This document shows positions 1-10,210 of a stretch of DNA of 64,000 nt, piece by piece. Position 1 is the first letter of the stretch. Each line of letters begins with the position of its first letter. This DNA is from Flavobacterium hercynium (GTDB lineage Bacteria; Bacteroidota; Bacteroidia; Flavobacteriales; Flavobacteriaceae). Under the pieces are notes generated by a model. That model was not told where the DNA came from. It was given only the letters and a program-made list of their open reading frames with translations, and ran no database searches. The translations under genes and the position numbers were made by a program. Location: positions 17,132 through 81,131 of the forward strand of contig NZ_MUGW01000030.1 in the NCBI RefSeq assembly GCF_002217285.1. Reading direction: 5' to 3'.

Positions 1-645
1 AATTACCTGTTGTACAGTCTTGATGTTTATCATCGCGCTAATACGTGGGATTATCTAATAAATTCAGCAGGAAACACGTATTACTGGCACAGTCTTACAC
101 CACAGAACGCAGATGCTCTGGCGTTGATACTCTTAAAAAATTGTATAACAGGAGACGGTTCTAAACCAGAATTGAAAGCTTTTTTAGAAGTGGCTAATAC
201 ACCGGAATTTAGCTTCTCTCCTATTAGCATTTTATTGTATGCTTGCTGTTTCTTTCAAGAAAAGAAAGACTTACGATTATTGGCGTCAGAAGTTTTGATA
301 CAATTAATCGAAAAACAAGCGATTGACATCAATGCATTGGCAACACAATTGGCATTCTTATCTTCAGAAAAATATGGTGTGTTTTTGAGAATGGTCGACG
401 GCTTAATTGCAATCAAAGATGTTTCGCCATTGCATAATAGTGCTTTGTTTCAGCTTTTGAATTCTTTCTTTGAAAAACTAAACCTGAAAGACAAACTGCC
501 TACAAGCTTCAAGAAAATAGTAGAGAACTATTTTGATCTATTGACCAAAACAAATCAAAAACCTTCTCCTAAAGCTGCTGTTTTCTTTGAACAATGGAAA
601 GGTAATGCTTCGCTTAAATCATTGATTAAGCAAATTTTAAAATAA
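1..645 (+). CDS. C-terminal part of a large helical-repeat protein (DUF6493-like), cut by the window edge
   Basis: The frame is open to the left edge of the window, so only the last ~214 residues are visible and no true start can be assigned; the TTG at position 10 is just an internal leucine codon. The sequence is predicted to be mostly alpha-helical and resembles a HEAT-like solenoid. It ends 5 bp before a SWIM zinc-finger gene, so the two are probably co-transcribed. From memory, flavobacterial SWIM genes of this type often follow a long DUF6493 protein; that assignment rests on context more than on motifs. No catalytic motif is visible in the fragment. Confidence 0.5.
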   Translation, partial: NYLLYSLDVYHRANTWDYLINSAGNTYYWHSLTPQNADALALILLKNCITGDGSKPELKAFLEVANTPEFSFSPISILLYACCFFQEKKDLRLLASEVLIQLIEKQAIDINALATQLAFLSSEKYGVFLRMVDGLIAIKDVSPLHNSALFQLLNSFFEKLNLKDKLPTSFKKIVENYFDLLTKTNQKPSPKAAVFFEQWKGNASLKSLIKQILK

Positions 646-650
646 AGAAA

Positions 651-1979
651 ATGACAGATCTCGAATACAATTACAGAGGAATATCGACATACAGCAAAAC
701 AAAGGGAATCAACAATCTTGTTTTAGCGCATCAAACGGAAATTGAAGAAGTCAATAACATTCCGTGTTTTTTCTGGGGAAGCTTAACTGATCCTTATGTT
801 ACGGCAAAATGCTGGAGTACTATTGCAAAAGTGGTGCGTTCCAGCTTTGGACCTGTTCCGCCAAGCTTACGTGATCCTATCGTTTCTGCAGGATCAGAAC
901 GATTACGTTTTGAAGGATTTTCATCTTGCAATGGCGTATACGTGCGATTGGACATGAAACCGGAAGCTATTGATGGCGAATTTATTGCCAACGGAACAAC
1001 GAACGTCGATTTTAATGATCCGATGCTAAACGCACTGAATGCTATTCAGAAAAATGAAAAAGTAACGCTTGCCGTAGGTCAGCAAGAAGTTCAGGTTATT
1101 ACCAGCAAAGCAAAAGTTACCGAGAAAAAAGTAACCTTACCCATGCGCTGGATTAAAGGCTTAACCAGCGTTCAGCTCTACCTTGCCGACATGGACATTA
1201 AATTTGAATTGAACAAAATTCAGACCATTCAGCTTTTTCAAAGTTTACCAAAAGGAAGTATCAAAGGTGATTTTTTCATTACAAAAAGAGCAGGAAAATT
1301 TATGTTCTCTACTTTGTCGACTGCAGACAGCGTGAGAATTGGCGGAGTACAACGCTTACGCTTATTAGAAGGTATTCTCGCCATTGTAGATAAAATTTTT
1401 GTTTACGAATCGTCAGACAAGCAAACGTGTGCCATTGTTGCCGAGTTTGGAAAAATGCAGCTCTTAATGGCTTTTTCTCCTGACAATTACCGCGGGTTTT
1501 CCGGTGAAGGAAATGTACTGGAAACTATGACCGAAAATTTACCAATCGAATGGGTTTACGGACTGAACAGTTTATTAAAATCAAATGAAACTTTTGATCC
1601 TACGATGTTGTCTATCGAAAATGATATCGATTTTGGTACGATGGATAATCTGACTTCTAATTTATCATCGATGGGATTATTGGGTTATGATTTAAGTGAA
1701 AAAGCCCATTTTTACAGACGTTTACCATTTAAAACAGAACGTATTTTATCTTTAAATCCGAGGCTAAAAAATGCAAAAAAACTAATCGATAACGAAGACA
1801 TCGAAATCGTCGAGCGAAGAGCAGATTATATCGAAGCCAAAGTAAAAGGTTCTGGCGTTGTACACAAAGTAATTATCGACAGCGTATCGCAAAGATGTAC
1901 TTGCGATTGGTTTACCGCCTATCAGGGCAAAAGAGGAATTTGCAAACATATTCTGGGCGTAAAAATGACGATATCATAA
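651..1979 (+). CDS. SWIM zinc-finger protein
   Basis: A 442-residue protein. The C-terminus has the SWIM metal-binding pattern Cys-x-Cys (RCTCDW) followed about 15 residues later by Cys-x-His (GICKHI). SWIM fingers bind DNA or proteins. The rest matches no enzyme I recognise. The ATG lies 5 bp after the preceding stop codon, indicating an operon with the helical-repeat protein. In E. coli a SWIM protein (YehQ) is encoded near a VWA protein, an AAA+ ATPase and the DUF4132 protein MolR/YehI. Here a DUF4132 protein lies 2.4 kb downstream on the other strand, so this may be a related stress module. The exact function is unknown. Confidence 0.8.
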   Translation: MTDLEYNYRGISTYSKTKGINNLVLAHQTEIEEVNNIPCFFWGSLTDPYVTAKCWSTIAKVVRSSFGPVPPSLRDPIVSAGSERLRFEGFSSCNGVYVRLDMKPEAIDGEFIANGTTNVDFNDPMLNALNAIQKNEKVTLAVGQQEVQVITSKAKVTEKKVTLPMRWIKGLTSVQLYLADMDIKFELNKIQTIQLFQSLPKGSIKGDFFITKRAGKFMFSTLSTADSVRIGGVQRLRLLEGILAIVDKIFVYESSDKQTCAIVAEFGKMQLLMAFSPDNYRGFSGEGNVLETMTENLPIEWVYGLNSLLKSNETFDPTMLSIENDIDFGTMDNLTSNLSSMGLLGYDLSEKAHFYRRLPFKTERILSLNPRLKNAKKLIDNEDIEIVERRADYIEAKVKGSGVVHKVIIDSVSQRCTCDWFTAYQGKRGICKHILGVKMTIS

Positions 1980-2000
1980 GTTGTTATTGCCCATAAAAAC

Positions 2001-2030
2001 AAAATCGCCCTTTTTTTTCAGGGCGATTTT
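2001..2030. terminator. Bidirectional hairpin terminator
   Basis: A 10-bp inverted repeat, AAAATCGCCC/GGGCGATTTT, with a T-rich loop. It lies between the convergent SWIM and multicopper-oxidase-like genes and has A/T-rich flanks that can serve both directions. Confidence 0.8.
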
Positions 2031-2052
2031 CTGTTTATAGGAATTTCAGGAT

Positions 2053-2994
2053 TTAGTAAAATACGGGGATATTGGCTTCGTTGCAACATTTATTCGAATT
2101 GGTATCTATGAATTTATAGACAACATGTTCATCATCGGCTACGTTTTCTAAAAAAACAAGCAGTTCGAAACATTCACCAGGATGTAATTTGACTTTATAT
2201 CCGCGAGGTAAGTTTACGATATTGATTTCGTTTCCTGAGATCAACTGCAGTCTTGCTTCAGCCGGAAATACAATTTCGTGTCGGTACAAACCTGAATTGG
2301 CCAAACGAAGAAAGACAGTATCTTTTTTGTATTCTAAGGCTTGTAAACCTTTGTTTTTTATTGCCTTCTTGCCGTTAATGAGGAAGTAATTTGGTTTATA
2401 ATCCGGAAGGTTGATTGGCTCTCCCGTGTGGTCCGACGTTATTCTCATCATATCTTCGCTATGCCACGTAGTATCAATTTCATTACTGCACCATAATATT
2501 TCGTTCCAGGGCTTATAATACAGCGAATCGATTTCTTTTGATCTAACAATGATGAGACCAAACATTCCTGCCTGCAAATTAAACGGATAATTTTCGGGAC
2601 TGTAATAGAGATAGGTTCCCGCTTTGGTTGCCTGAAAAGAGTAAAAACCGTGTTCCATGTGGTCAACAAGAGCTTTTTCTTTTAGCGCGCTATTTCCTTT
2701 GGTACGCTGCTGAAATTCAATTTCCTTACAATACAAAGAGACGGGGTTTCCCTGAGAAATGTTCCAAAGATCTATACTTACGTTGTCGCCAACCTCAACG
2801 TCAATATCTGATCCCGGTAAAGTTACCTGCCCCGAAAGCGAATTGGTAAATCCAAACGTTCTGACGGCTAATTTTTTTGTTATGGCTAATTTACCTGTTG
2901 TTTTGCCAATAATTAATCTTTCATTTTGAGAAAACAAAGAAGTATTGCCCAATAAAAAAGAAAATAATGGTTTTGATTTGATTTCTTTTATCAT
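2053..2994 (-). CDS. Multicopper-oxidase-like (cupredoxin) protein with degenerate copper sites
   Basis: A 313-residue protein starting at the ATG at 2994; the frame continues upstream only to a TTG at 3039. Two cupredoxin-like segments are visible. The segment around GTYLYYSPENYPFNLQAGMF lines up with the multicopper oxidase region that normally reads TYWYHSH...GLxG, but the copper-binding histidines are mostly replaced (YYSP for YHSH). I see no HCHxxxHxxxGM motif at the C-terminus. It therefore probably lacks the trinuclear centre and may be a binding or structural protein. The N-terminus has no clear signal peptide. It is monocistronic between two inverted neighbours. Confidence 0.5.
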   Translation of the reverse strand: MIKEIKSKPLFSFLLGNTSLFSQNERLIIGKTTGKLAITKKLAVRTFGFTNSLSGQVTLPGSDIDVEVGDNVSIDLWNISQGNPVSLYCKEIEFQQRTKGNSALKEKALVDHMEHGFYSFQATKAGTYLYYSPENYPFNLQAGMFGLIIVRSKEIDSLYYKPWNEILWCSNEIDTTWHSEDMMRITSDHTGEPINLPDYKPNYFLINGKKAIKNKGLQALEYKKDTVFLRLANSGLYRHEIVFPAEARLQLISGNEINIVNLPRGYKVKLHPGECFELLVFLENVADDEHVVYKFIDTNSNKCCNEANIPVFY

Positions 2995-3180
2995 CGCTAA
3001 ATTCAATTTTAAATTATCAACTACTTGATCTTCAATCAAATTTAAACTTTTTAAAAATAGAAAACAACGTATAACTACTTGTTTTTGTAGTAAAAATCAT
3101 AATTTAACAGTAATGATGATTTTATGGCATTTTAGGAAAATCACGAAAATTCAGCTTAACTCAGAACACTTTTACATTTT

Positions 3181-4239
3181 TTACTGATACAATTCTTCCC
3201 GGATTTTGATTAATGTTTGTATGGCATTTTCTTCATTTGGTCTTTCCGGTAAAACAGAGGTTGCAAAATGATTTTCGATTGATGCGATTAGATTATCTGC
3301 CATTTCGAGTAAATCATCATATTCCCGATTTCCTGCCTTTATATCGAGTAATTCTTCCCGATTCGGAACGCGGATATTTAATTTTCCTGTATCCAAAATT
3401 TGTTCTGCCGTTTGCAAAAGTCTGATCGTGTGCATCATGTTTTTGCTGTCGTAATTTTTACCGTGTTGCTGGTTGGTATTGTATCTCTCTTCATTACGCT
3501 TATCAATCCAACTCCAATATTCTGTATATTCTTTGCAATATTTAGAATAACCATCCTGATTGCAGAATAAATAGCCTATTAGTTTTTCATTTTTAGGTAC
3601 AGACGAAACAGAAACTTCATTGGAATTTTCTTTCTGTATAATTCCTTTATAACGCAACGTAGCATCATTATCGTAAAACATGGCAAACATTCCTCGTGAA
3701 TTAGGCAAATCAACTAAACCGACTTGCTCCTGCCTGAAATTATTTTGCTTCAAAAATTCTAGTACAGATATGGTTTTATAACCTTCTAAAGCATAGCAAA
3801 AATCCAACAAACTTTTCTTTTCCTTCGGCAACGGATTTACAATTTTCTTGTTTAAACCTCTTGCCTTTTTGATTTGCGTTACAGCATAACCGGCAAAAGA
3901 ATCTTTGCACAATTTAGACAGAAAATCTTCTATTTTTAGCTGTTCCATTAACGGATGTTTGTATAGAATACAATCTTCCGGTGAAGCTAAAATCTCCAGA
4001 ATGTTCGGATTGTTTTTTAACAGTAATTCTATAAATCGTCCCAATTCATAATATACCTCATCATTGGTTTCGTTACTTACTTGTGGAATATAATCTAAAC
4101 CGAAGAACTTTTCTTTTGGTAAATAATAAACACCTTTAATATCGGTATCAGATGTTGGTGTAGCTAAGCCAAAAGACCTGCTTCCGGAAATTACTTCGAA
4201 CAGGATTAGGTTTTGGGATTTTAGGTCTTGAATTGTCAT
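3181..4239 (-). CDS. RlaP-type nucleotidyltransferase (COG3541/PF10127)
   Basis: A 352-residue polymerase-beta-superfamily nucleotidyltransferase. The signature GSRSFG lies at residues 19-24, followed by SDTD at 30-33, the usual pair of metal-binding aspartates. The family was named RNA ligase-associated Pol-beta because it recurs beside RNA ligases in RNA-repair operons. The substrate is unknown; addition of nucleotides to damaged RNA ends is the published proposal. This copy stands alone between the multicopper-oxidase-like gene and the DUF4132 gene, about 15 kb from the RNA ligases in this window. A second, shorter paralog lies at 16856-17602. The ATG at 4239 starts the domain directly. 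Confidence 0.8.
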   Translation of the reverse strand: MTIQDLKSQNLILFEVISGSRSFGLATPTSDTDIKGVYYLPKEKFFGLDYIPQVSNETNDEVYYELGRFIELLLKNNPNILEILASPEDCILYKHPLMEQLKIEDFLSKLCKDSFAGYAVTQIKKARGLNKKIVNPLPKEKKSLLDFCYALEGYKTISVLEFLKQNNFRQEQVGLVDLPNSRGMFAMFYDNDATLRYKGIIQKENSNEVSVSSVPKNEKLIGYLFCNQDGYSKYCKEYTEYWSWIDKRNEERYNTNQQHGKNYDSKNMMHTIRLLQTAEQILDTGKLNIRVPNREELLDIKAGNREYDDLLEMADNLIASIENHFATSVLPERPNEENAIQTLIKIREELYQ

Positions 4240-4323
4240 TATTTGTAAAATGTCGTCAGTAAGATGATAGAATTGTTAATTATTCATACATTATGTACTA
4301 CAAAAGTAAACATTCTAAATACT

Positions 4324-4362
4324 AAAAAAAGCGCAAATTTCTTTTGGAACTTTGCACTTTTT
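4324..4362 (-). terminator. Terminator of the DUF4132 gene
   Basis: Read on the minus strand, the stem GTGCAAA/TTTGCGC (one G-U pair) is followed by a run of T. It lies 35-70 bp beyond the DUF4132 stop codon and before the RlaP gene start. Confidence 0.65.
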
Positions 4363-4395
4363 CGGGTTTCATTTTAAATAGAAAATACAATCATT

Positions 4396-7300
4396 TTAAA
4401 CATACGTTTTATCAATCTGACTTAAAATTGTGGGGTCTTGAATTTCATTATCTTTTGCAAACAATAAAACTTTAGACATTACCTCAGCTGATTTTGGATC
4501 ATCATCAGCAAACGGAAGGAACAAACGTCCTCTGTGCTGAGAATGAATTGGCAAAACCGATAAATATTTACCTGGAAGCTGATGCACAACTGCACTTCCT
4601 AAATGTATGCTGTATTCTGCCATTGTTCCTTTTACAATCGCATGATTTTCTTTGATTTCTACGTTTTTAATTTTGAATAAACGTAATGTTTCTCTCAATA
4701 ATACAGCTCTCATTTCGATTGAAGAATGACTTGCTTCAGGATCAACACCTCCAACGTGAGCAACACTTACAACCAAATCAATATCGCGCATGACTTCTGA
4801 AAAAATCCTAGGATTCACATCTTCAAAAGGAATGTTTTTATAATCTTTAAGCGAATGAAATTCTATTGTTTCCAACGTAGGACTTTCTACATCGGCAGGT
4901 GAAAACCAATCAGCCAGTGCGTACATTTTTACCTGATAGCCTTCTTTATGGAAAACTTTCTGCAATCCTTCTTCATAATCTACTTTCCATCCTCTGGTCT
5001 TTAGTAACGCCAAAGTTTGGTTCGGCTGCACCTGATGTCCTGCGTAACGTCTTGAAATTGATTTTTCTTTTAATTCGTCTGGTGTTGGAACATACAATTC
5101 TCTGAAAACCTGTTTAAAGGGCTGTTGCAATTTGTTGTCAAAGCAATAACTTTGGAAATCTGTCCAGACATTATGTTTGTGCAAATCAAAACAATGTGCA
5201 ATTCTAAAAGTCTGATTTTCATCTATTGTAATAACTTCACCTAAAGCCGAAACCAAATTTCCATCAGCATAAAAACCAATTTTATCTTCGCCTGACACAA
5301 AAACCAGTTTTTCCAGATGTTTCGAAATAATCGGATGTTCAAAAAGATTCTGCATTTCGGCATACAAAAACGCATCACCGCGAATCATACTTTCTTCTAA
5401 TCCTTTTCTGGAACGCGTCCATTGCTCGCGCATTGTTTTTCTGTAATTGGTTAATTCCAGAATTCCTTTGTCTTTTTTATATTTTGGCGGAATCGACTTT
5501 AATTCCTTATCCCCTTTAAGCGTTACCAAATCAGCCTTTCCTTCTTTGTTGATCACCAAACTTATGATGACATCATCCAGCACAACCTGCGTTTCTTTGG
5601 ATAAAATATTCTGAATTTGCTTCGTTTCCATTGCCCACGTCAAACGAACAGGATCCGGATAACCGGCATTTCTTGCTAAATTTTCCAACGCCACACGAAT
5701 TGCCAAAGCTTCACTCGCCTGCTTCATCGAACCAAATTCCTTACTTTCTTTTTTAAATTGTTGCAAGTATTCATAGCGTGACAAAATATCCTTGTCTGGT
5801 CCTGTTTTACTTAGTGGCACTAAACCGTAAACTCTTAAGTAATCCTGATCGCGTTTGTCTTTTACTTTTGCGGTAACTTCTCTAATTTTCAAATCACCGG
5901 TAATCGTGTCCGCATACAATCGGGCGCGTCGGTGTCCGTTTCCGTCCGTTACATATTTTGCAGCTTCATACAACATCTCCCATTTGGCTTTGCCTAATTT
6001 TTTATAAGCAGATACAAACCAGTTTTTATCGACCGCTCCATCTTTAAAATCTTGAAGATCGATAGAAGAGAATTTCGCCATTTCGCTTTCTAATTCTGAA
6101 TTGGCGGCACTAAAACTTGCTGTTTTTGTATGTGCGTGAAACCACCAGATTCCTTCGTCTAAACCATTCCAGTTTAAATAATTACTGATGAACTTTTGCC
6201 ATTGCGGCGCATAAATAGCAGCTTGAATTAATCTTTCTTCTGAAATTTTAGCTTTTTTAATGGCCTCGTTAAAGATTTCCTGCGTGTCCGAAGCCAGCGG
6301 GTAACATCTTTTTAGTAAATAACTAAACAATTTCTGTTTCGTTAATTCAGTGTAGCTCCACGAATAAATGTAACCTTTGTACAAACTTGCTTTTCCGAGT
6401 GCGGTAAGCATTTCGACAAAACGATTGGTGCCGAATATCTTTTGGAAACTCTGTACCAAATGGGTCACAGCTGTATTCGAGTCACCTCTTTTTACTTCAA
6501 CATCCAGAAAAGTCTCGCGGATTTTTGTAATCATCGGAACTAAAAACGGAAATCTCTTGATGAGATCTTCACTTCCGAAATGTCTGTAATGTTTCGTTTC
6601 GCTTGTCAGGACAGAGATTCTTTCGCTTTCCAGAATACCTTCATACAATTCTCCTTCGATAATGGCATTTTGCTGAAACGCTTCACAATACAAATGAATT
6701 GGCGGTTTGTTGAAAGCAATATTCTTTTCTAATCCATTTAACTGTCTCCATCTGTAGAGATTCCATACTTTATTATTTTGTTCCGCTGTTAAATCCTGTA
6801 AATTAATTCTATTCAGGTAAACATCAAAAGAACGCTGATTCTGCCAGCCATTTCCATTATCTGAATTATAGTAATACTCGTCTTTTTTCGGTTTATATTC
6901 GAATTCTAAAACTGATTGCGGAAGATCTGCATACAAAGTGCTGCAAGCATCAATTAGGAAATCATTTTTTTCTTTGAATGAATATTTTAGCTGCAATGCA
7001 TTTAAAATCTGCAAAATAGCATTGTCCCAATCGTAACCACGTTTATTTTGATGTGGCAGATAATCTTTAAAATAAAAAATATGTTTCTCCAGAAGATCCC
7101 CCCAATTATTTTTATCGTAACTACTAATCAGCGTCAGTAAAAACAAATCTTTCTCTGCTAATCCCGAATTCTCAAACCAACCTGACCAAACCTCGTACAG
7201 CGGATAATTTGTCGCTCTGATTTCGGGATCTTTTTCGTCTTTTAAGTTTTTAATATCTCTAAAAGTATTTCCCAGTAAAACAGTCGATTTGCTGTTGTCG

Positions 7301-9468
7301 TAGTTTTCGATTTCATATTCGTAATTTCTATTCTCTTCATACAATGCGTAAAGTTTAGAAATTTCCGTTTTTAGATCAGCCAATGATTTCGAAAAACCAT
7401 ATTGGTGTTCCTTAACCGATTTTGAATACAACGAATCTGCCTGCGGTTTTGGCAAGGCATAAGGCGAAACTTCATTTGGCGTATAAAAACCAAATCCGTT
7501 TTCGGCACTTAAAGTATTTTTCTTTTTTGAAGGTTCTAACTGCTCAATGAATTTGTTTTCTTTCTCGGTAATTTTTGGTCGAGCCGAATAAGCCGCTACC
7601 CAATCATTGACTTTATCCGTAAGCTTTGCATTTTTCTGCAACTGCAACATCAAATCTAAAACTGACATACGTTGTTCTAAATCGCCTTTTTCTAAAGTCG
7701 TTTCTACGAATGAAGTTATTTTTTGCTCTTCTTGTTTCAGTAGAATCGCAGTTAGGTTTTTCTTTAAATTAGAATTTTTACGTTTGAATAATTCCTGAAA
7801 AATTGCCAGTTCATCATCAGATAAGTTCAGATTGTTTAACGTACAAATTGCCGAGGCCACAAGAGATTCTCCTCTGTCTTTTAAAATTCGCAAAGCAAAA
7901 TTTCGCTGGTATTGTGTTGGCTCGTTTTTAGCTTTTTCACCGGTACTTTTCAGACTGTAGAACGAATAACAATAATAATCTCCTAAAATTTCTCTGGTTA
8001 GTTTTTCTCTTAAGTTGATAGAAAAACCTTCAAAATGAGCTAAGATTTGCTCTAATCGTTCGGTATTGTCTCCCACTAAATTGATCGCCGCATAATAAAG
8101 CGCATCTTTTTCAAACTTCGTATTTAACCATGAAAACACTTTGCCTTCAAAAACCTTTTCTTTTATGGTTATGGTTTGAGCCAGATTATAAACCTTGTCA
8201 AAGAAATTTGGATATTCGGCGTTTTCAACATAATATCTCGAATGCGCGTTGGCATTTAAAAGTAAATTTAATCTTGGTATAGCAAATGCCAGAACTTGCA
8301 GATTTTCGTCGTCTAAAGCTTTAAAATACAACGGCATTTCGATATAAGGATCGTTTGTTTCTCCGGCAAATTTCAATGCCAGCGATTTCTTTTCGATTGA
8401 TCCTTTTTCTAATAATTCATGCAGATAAGGAACGGTTTTTTCGACATCAAAAACACCCTGAACCCACAATGCCATATAAACTTCGTTGTTGTTCTTGCTT
8501 TGAATTCCAGCCGGAATCGTTTCCGGATTAGCAAAATAACCATAAGCCAGATTGATAATGTTTCGAACTGTAGTTTCTTTTTCAGAATCCCAGCCCAAAC
8601 CTGTCCATGTATCGATTCCGCGAACAACAGATGAAAAACGGGTTAGTTTATTATCGATTATCACCTTTATCATATATTGCAGAGCACCAATACTGGTTTC
8701 GTCTAAGGCTTCCAGAACGGTCTGGCGCAATCCTTCCTGACGCTGAGCTGCCAACAATAGTTTTTCGACCAATTCCCAGCTTTCTTTTTTCTCACTGTTT
8801 AAAAGTGCTTTGATGATATTTCTGGAAACTTTGCCCCTTGGGTCTTTGTTGAAAATAATGTCTTCAAACAACTGAAACAGATTTTCTCTGTTCAAATCCA
8901 GTGCTGCCGACCAAATCATGAACTGATTCAAACTACCGGAAACCTCTGTATCATAACGAATTTGCTCCTCGATACTTAAATCATAGTGTACTGAATCTCT
9001 ATCATGGTAATTGTAAATCTGAGGACCATTTAGCAGCGAACGCAAAAAGTTAACCTGATTTACCAGTAAATATTTTTTGTTATTGGGCGCTCTAAAAGAA
9101 CGTCGCGTGTAACCACTCTGATACATTTTTTGGGGAAGTCTGCTCCAGGCTTCTTTTACGTAAACAGCATTTTCTTCGCCAAAAAAGTAAACCAAAAGTT
9201 CGTAGTAGTTTTTATCATCCCACAAATCTTCTTTTACCCATTTTTCGAATTCAGTGCTTTCTTTTGAACCTAACGAAATATACGTAGCCTGATAATTGTC
9301 TTTTAGTTTTAGAATTTCTAAACCAAATTCGGCTACTTCTTTTTTGAGCTTTGTTTTTAATAATAATTTCGAAACCAAATTGCTTTCTACAATTTCTTTG
9401 AGTTCTTTTTTAAATCTATTAATTGGATTTTCTATTACTTTACTTTTCAGAAGATCTTCTATCGTCAT
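4396..9468 (-). CDS. DUF5724/DUF4132 domain giant protein (MolR/YehI-related)
   Basis: A 1690-residue protein with no signal peptide or membrane segment, so probably cytoplasmic. The N-terminal two thirds look like helical repeats (HEAT-like pairs, for example around residues 200-450). The C-terminal third, including WAMETKQIQNIL and SVAHVGGVDPEASHSSIEMR, resembles the DUF4132 region found in E. coli MolR/YehI; flavobacterial relatives are annotated DUF5724. The biochemical function of the family is unknown. Linked genes in other bacteria (MoxR ATPase, VWA, SWIM proteins) suggest a scaffold in a stress or defence complex. It is preceded by a 144-residue partner gene with a gap of about 130 bp. 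Confidence 0.75.
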   Translation of the reverse strand: MTIEDLLKSKVIENPINRFKKELKEIVESNLVSKLLLKTKLKKEVAEFGLEILKLKDNYQATYISLGSKESTEFEKWVKEDLWDDKNYYELLVYFFGEENAVYVKEAWSRLPQKMYQSGYTRRSFRAPNNKKYLLVNQVNFLRSLLNGPQIYNYHDRDSVHYDLSIEEQIRYDTEVSGSLNQFMIWSAALDLNRENLFQLFEDIIFNKDPRGKVSRNIIKALLNSEKKESWELVEKLLLAAQRQEGLRQTVLEALDETSIGALQYMIKVIIDNKLTRFSSVVRGIDTWTGLGWDSEKETTVRNIINLAYGYFANPETIPAGIQSKNNNEVYMALWVQGVFDVEKTVPYLHELLEKGSIEKKSLALKFAGETNDPYIEMPLYFKALDDENLQVLAFAIPRLNLLLNANAHSRYYVENAEYPNFFDKVYNLAQTITIKEKVFEGKVFSWLNTKFEKDALYYAAINLVGDNTERLEQILAHFEGFSINLREKLTREILGDYYCYSFYSLKSTGEKAKNEPTQYQRNFALRILKDRGESLVASAICTLNNLNLSDDELAIFQELFKRKNSNLKKNLTAILLKQEEQKITSFVETTLEKGDLEQRMSVLDLMLQLQKNAKLTDKVNDWVAAYSARPKITEKENKFIEQLEPSKKKNTLSAENGFGFYTPNEVSPYALPKPQADSLYSKSVKEHQYGFSKSLADLKTEISKLYALYEENRNYEYEIENYDNSKSTVLLGNTFRDIKNLKDEKDPEIRATNYPLYEVWSGWFENSGLAEKDLFLLTLISSYDKNNWGDLLEKHIFYFKDYLPHQNKRGYDWDNAILQILNALQLKYSFKEKNDFLIDACSTLYADLPQSVLEFEYKPKKDEYYYNSDNGNGWQNQRSFDVYLNRINLQDLTAEQNNKVWNLYRWRQLNGLEKNIAFNKPPIHLYCEAFQQNAIIEGELYEGILESERISVLTSETKHYRHFGSEDLIKRFPFLVPMITKIRETFLDVEVKRGDSNTAVTHLVQSFQKIFGTNRFVEMLTALGKASLYKGYIYSWSYTELTKQKLFSYLLKRCYPLASDTQEIFNEAIKKAKISEERLIQAAIYAPQWQKFISNYLNWNGLDEGIWWFHAHTKTASFSAANSELESEMAKFSSIDLQDFKDGAVDKNWFVSAYKKLGKAKWEMLYEAAKYVTDGNGHRRARLYADTITGDLKIREVTAKVKDKRDQDYLRVYGLVPLSKTGPDKDILSRYEYLQQFKKESKEFGSMKQASEALAIRVALENLARNAGYPDPVRLTWAMETKQIQNILSKETQVVLDDVIISLVINKEGKADLVTLKGDKELKSIPPKYKKDKGILELTNYRKTMREQWTRSRKGLEESMIRGDAFLYAEMQNLFEHPIISKHLEKLVFVSGEDKIGFYADGNLVSALGEVITIDENQTFRIAHCFDLHKHNVWTDFQSYCFDNKLQQPFKQVFRELYVPTPDELKEKSISRRYAGHQVQPNQTLALLKTRGWKVDYEEGLQKVFHKEGYQVKMYALADWFSPADVESPTLETIEFHSLKDYKNIPFEDVNPRIFSEVMRDIDLVVSVAHVGGVDPEASHSSIEMRAVLLRETLRLFKIKNVEIKENHAIVKGTMAEYSIHLGSAVVHQLPGKYLSVLPIHSQHRGRLFLPFADDDPKSAEVMSKVLLFAKDNEIQDPTILSQIDKTYV

Positions 9469-9469
9469 G

Positions 9470-9580
9470 CTTTTAGATTTTAGATTGTTGATTTTAGATT
9501 TTAGATTGTTTTTGCTGATAGGTTCCTATCGTTATGTTGTTTGAAATTATGAGTTATGAATTATAAGTTATGAGTTATAA
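9470..9580. repeat. AT-rich short tandem repeats
   Basis: Repeats of TTTTAGATT(G) at about 9470-9510 and of ATGAGTTAT/AATTATAAG at about 9548-9580 fill the gap upstream of the DUF4132 gene. Similar TTAGATT repeats occur at 62432-62516. Confidence 0.7.
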
Positions 9581-9598
9581 ACTTTGCTCATTTTTATT

Positions 9599-10033
9599 CT
9601 ACCAGTAGCTTCCTGCTAAAAATGTAAGTCTGATAAAGGTGATGGGATTGTTTTGTGCTAAATCGATTTGATCGTCTAAAGATTCGAGTTGGTCGTCGCC
9701 ATAAAAAACGGCGTACAGACCATCTTCAAAAGCTACAATGGCGTTTTCCTGCGCCGTAACGATATTAACTTTATTGTGATTGTAGATCGCACCGAAACCT
9801 ACTTTTCCGGTATCGGTTAGAATTGGCAGGTAATTTTCTTTCGGAAGATGAATTTTGTCTTCATCCTCCCATTCAAATGAAGAAGCATGAAAGAGCTCAA
9901 CCTGATGTTTTACGATTAATTCTAAAAAAGTTCGAACCGAAACAATTGATTCAGAAGTATCCAGGCTTATTACTTTTTCCTGCAATATAGGATGCTTTTT
10001 TCCTAATTGTTTGACAGAGATTGTGGTATTCAT
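9599..10033 (-). CDS. Conserved hypothetical protein upstream of the DUF4132 gene
   Basis: A 144-residue protein that I do not recognise. It is acidic and soluble, with no signal peptide. The middle contains a tryptophan/acidic stretch (SSFEWEDEDKIHLP), and the protein ends in TFLAGSYW. It starts with ATG at 10033 and precedes the giant DUF4132 gene on the same strand, so it may be a partner or immunity-like subunit of that system. That link is context only. Confidence 0.55.
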   Translation of the reverse strand: MNTTISVKQLGKKHPILQEKVISLDTSESIVSVRTFLELIVKHQVELFHASSFEWEDEDKIHLPKENYLPILTDTGKVGFGAIYNHNKVNIVTAQENAIVAFEDGLYAVFYGDDQLESLDDQIDLAQNNPITFIRLTFLAGSYW

Positions 10034-10210
10034 TTTTTTCTGGCTTTTATTTGGACTTGTAAAATAACAAATTATAAAATAAGATTATACTTAAGCAACT
10101 TATTTTAATGTTAAAAAATTAAGGCATTAAAATGAGCTTATAAAAGTAGTTTCCAGTTTCAAAAAAACATCTCATAAATTGGTATTCGAAAGGTTTGGGT
10201 TTTTATTCCG

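Noticed and set aside
2053..3039. Functional multicopper oxidase starting at 3039
   Set aside because: The 3039 start is TTG with no support, and key copper-binding histidines are absent.
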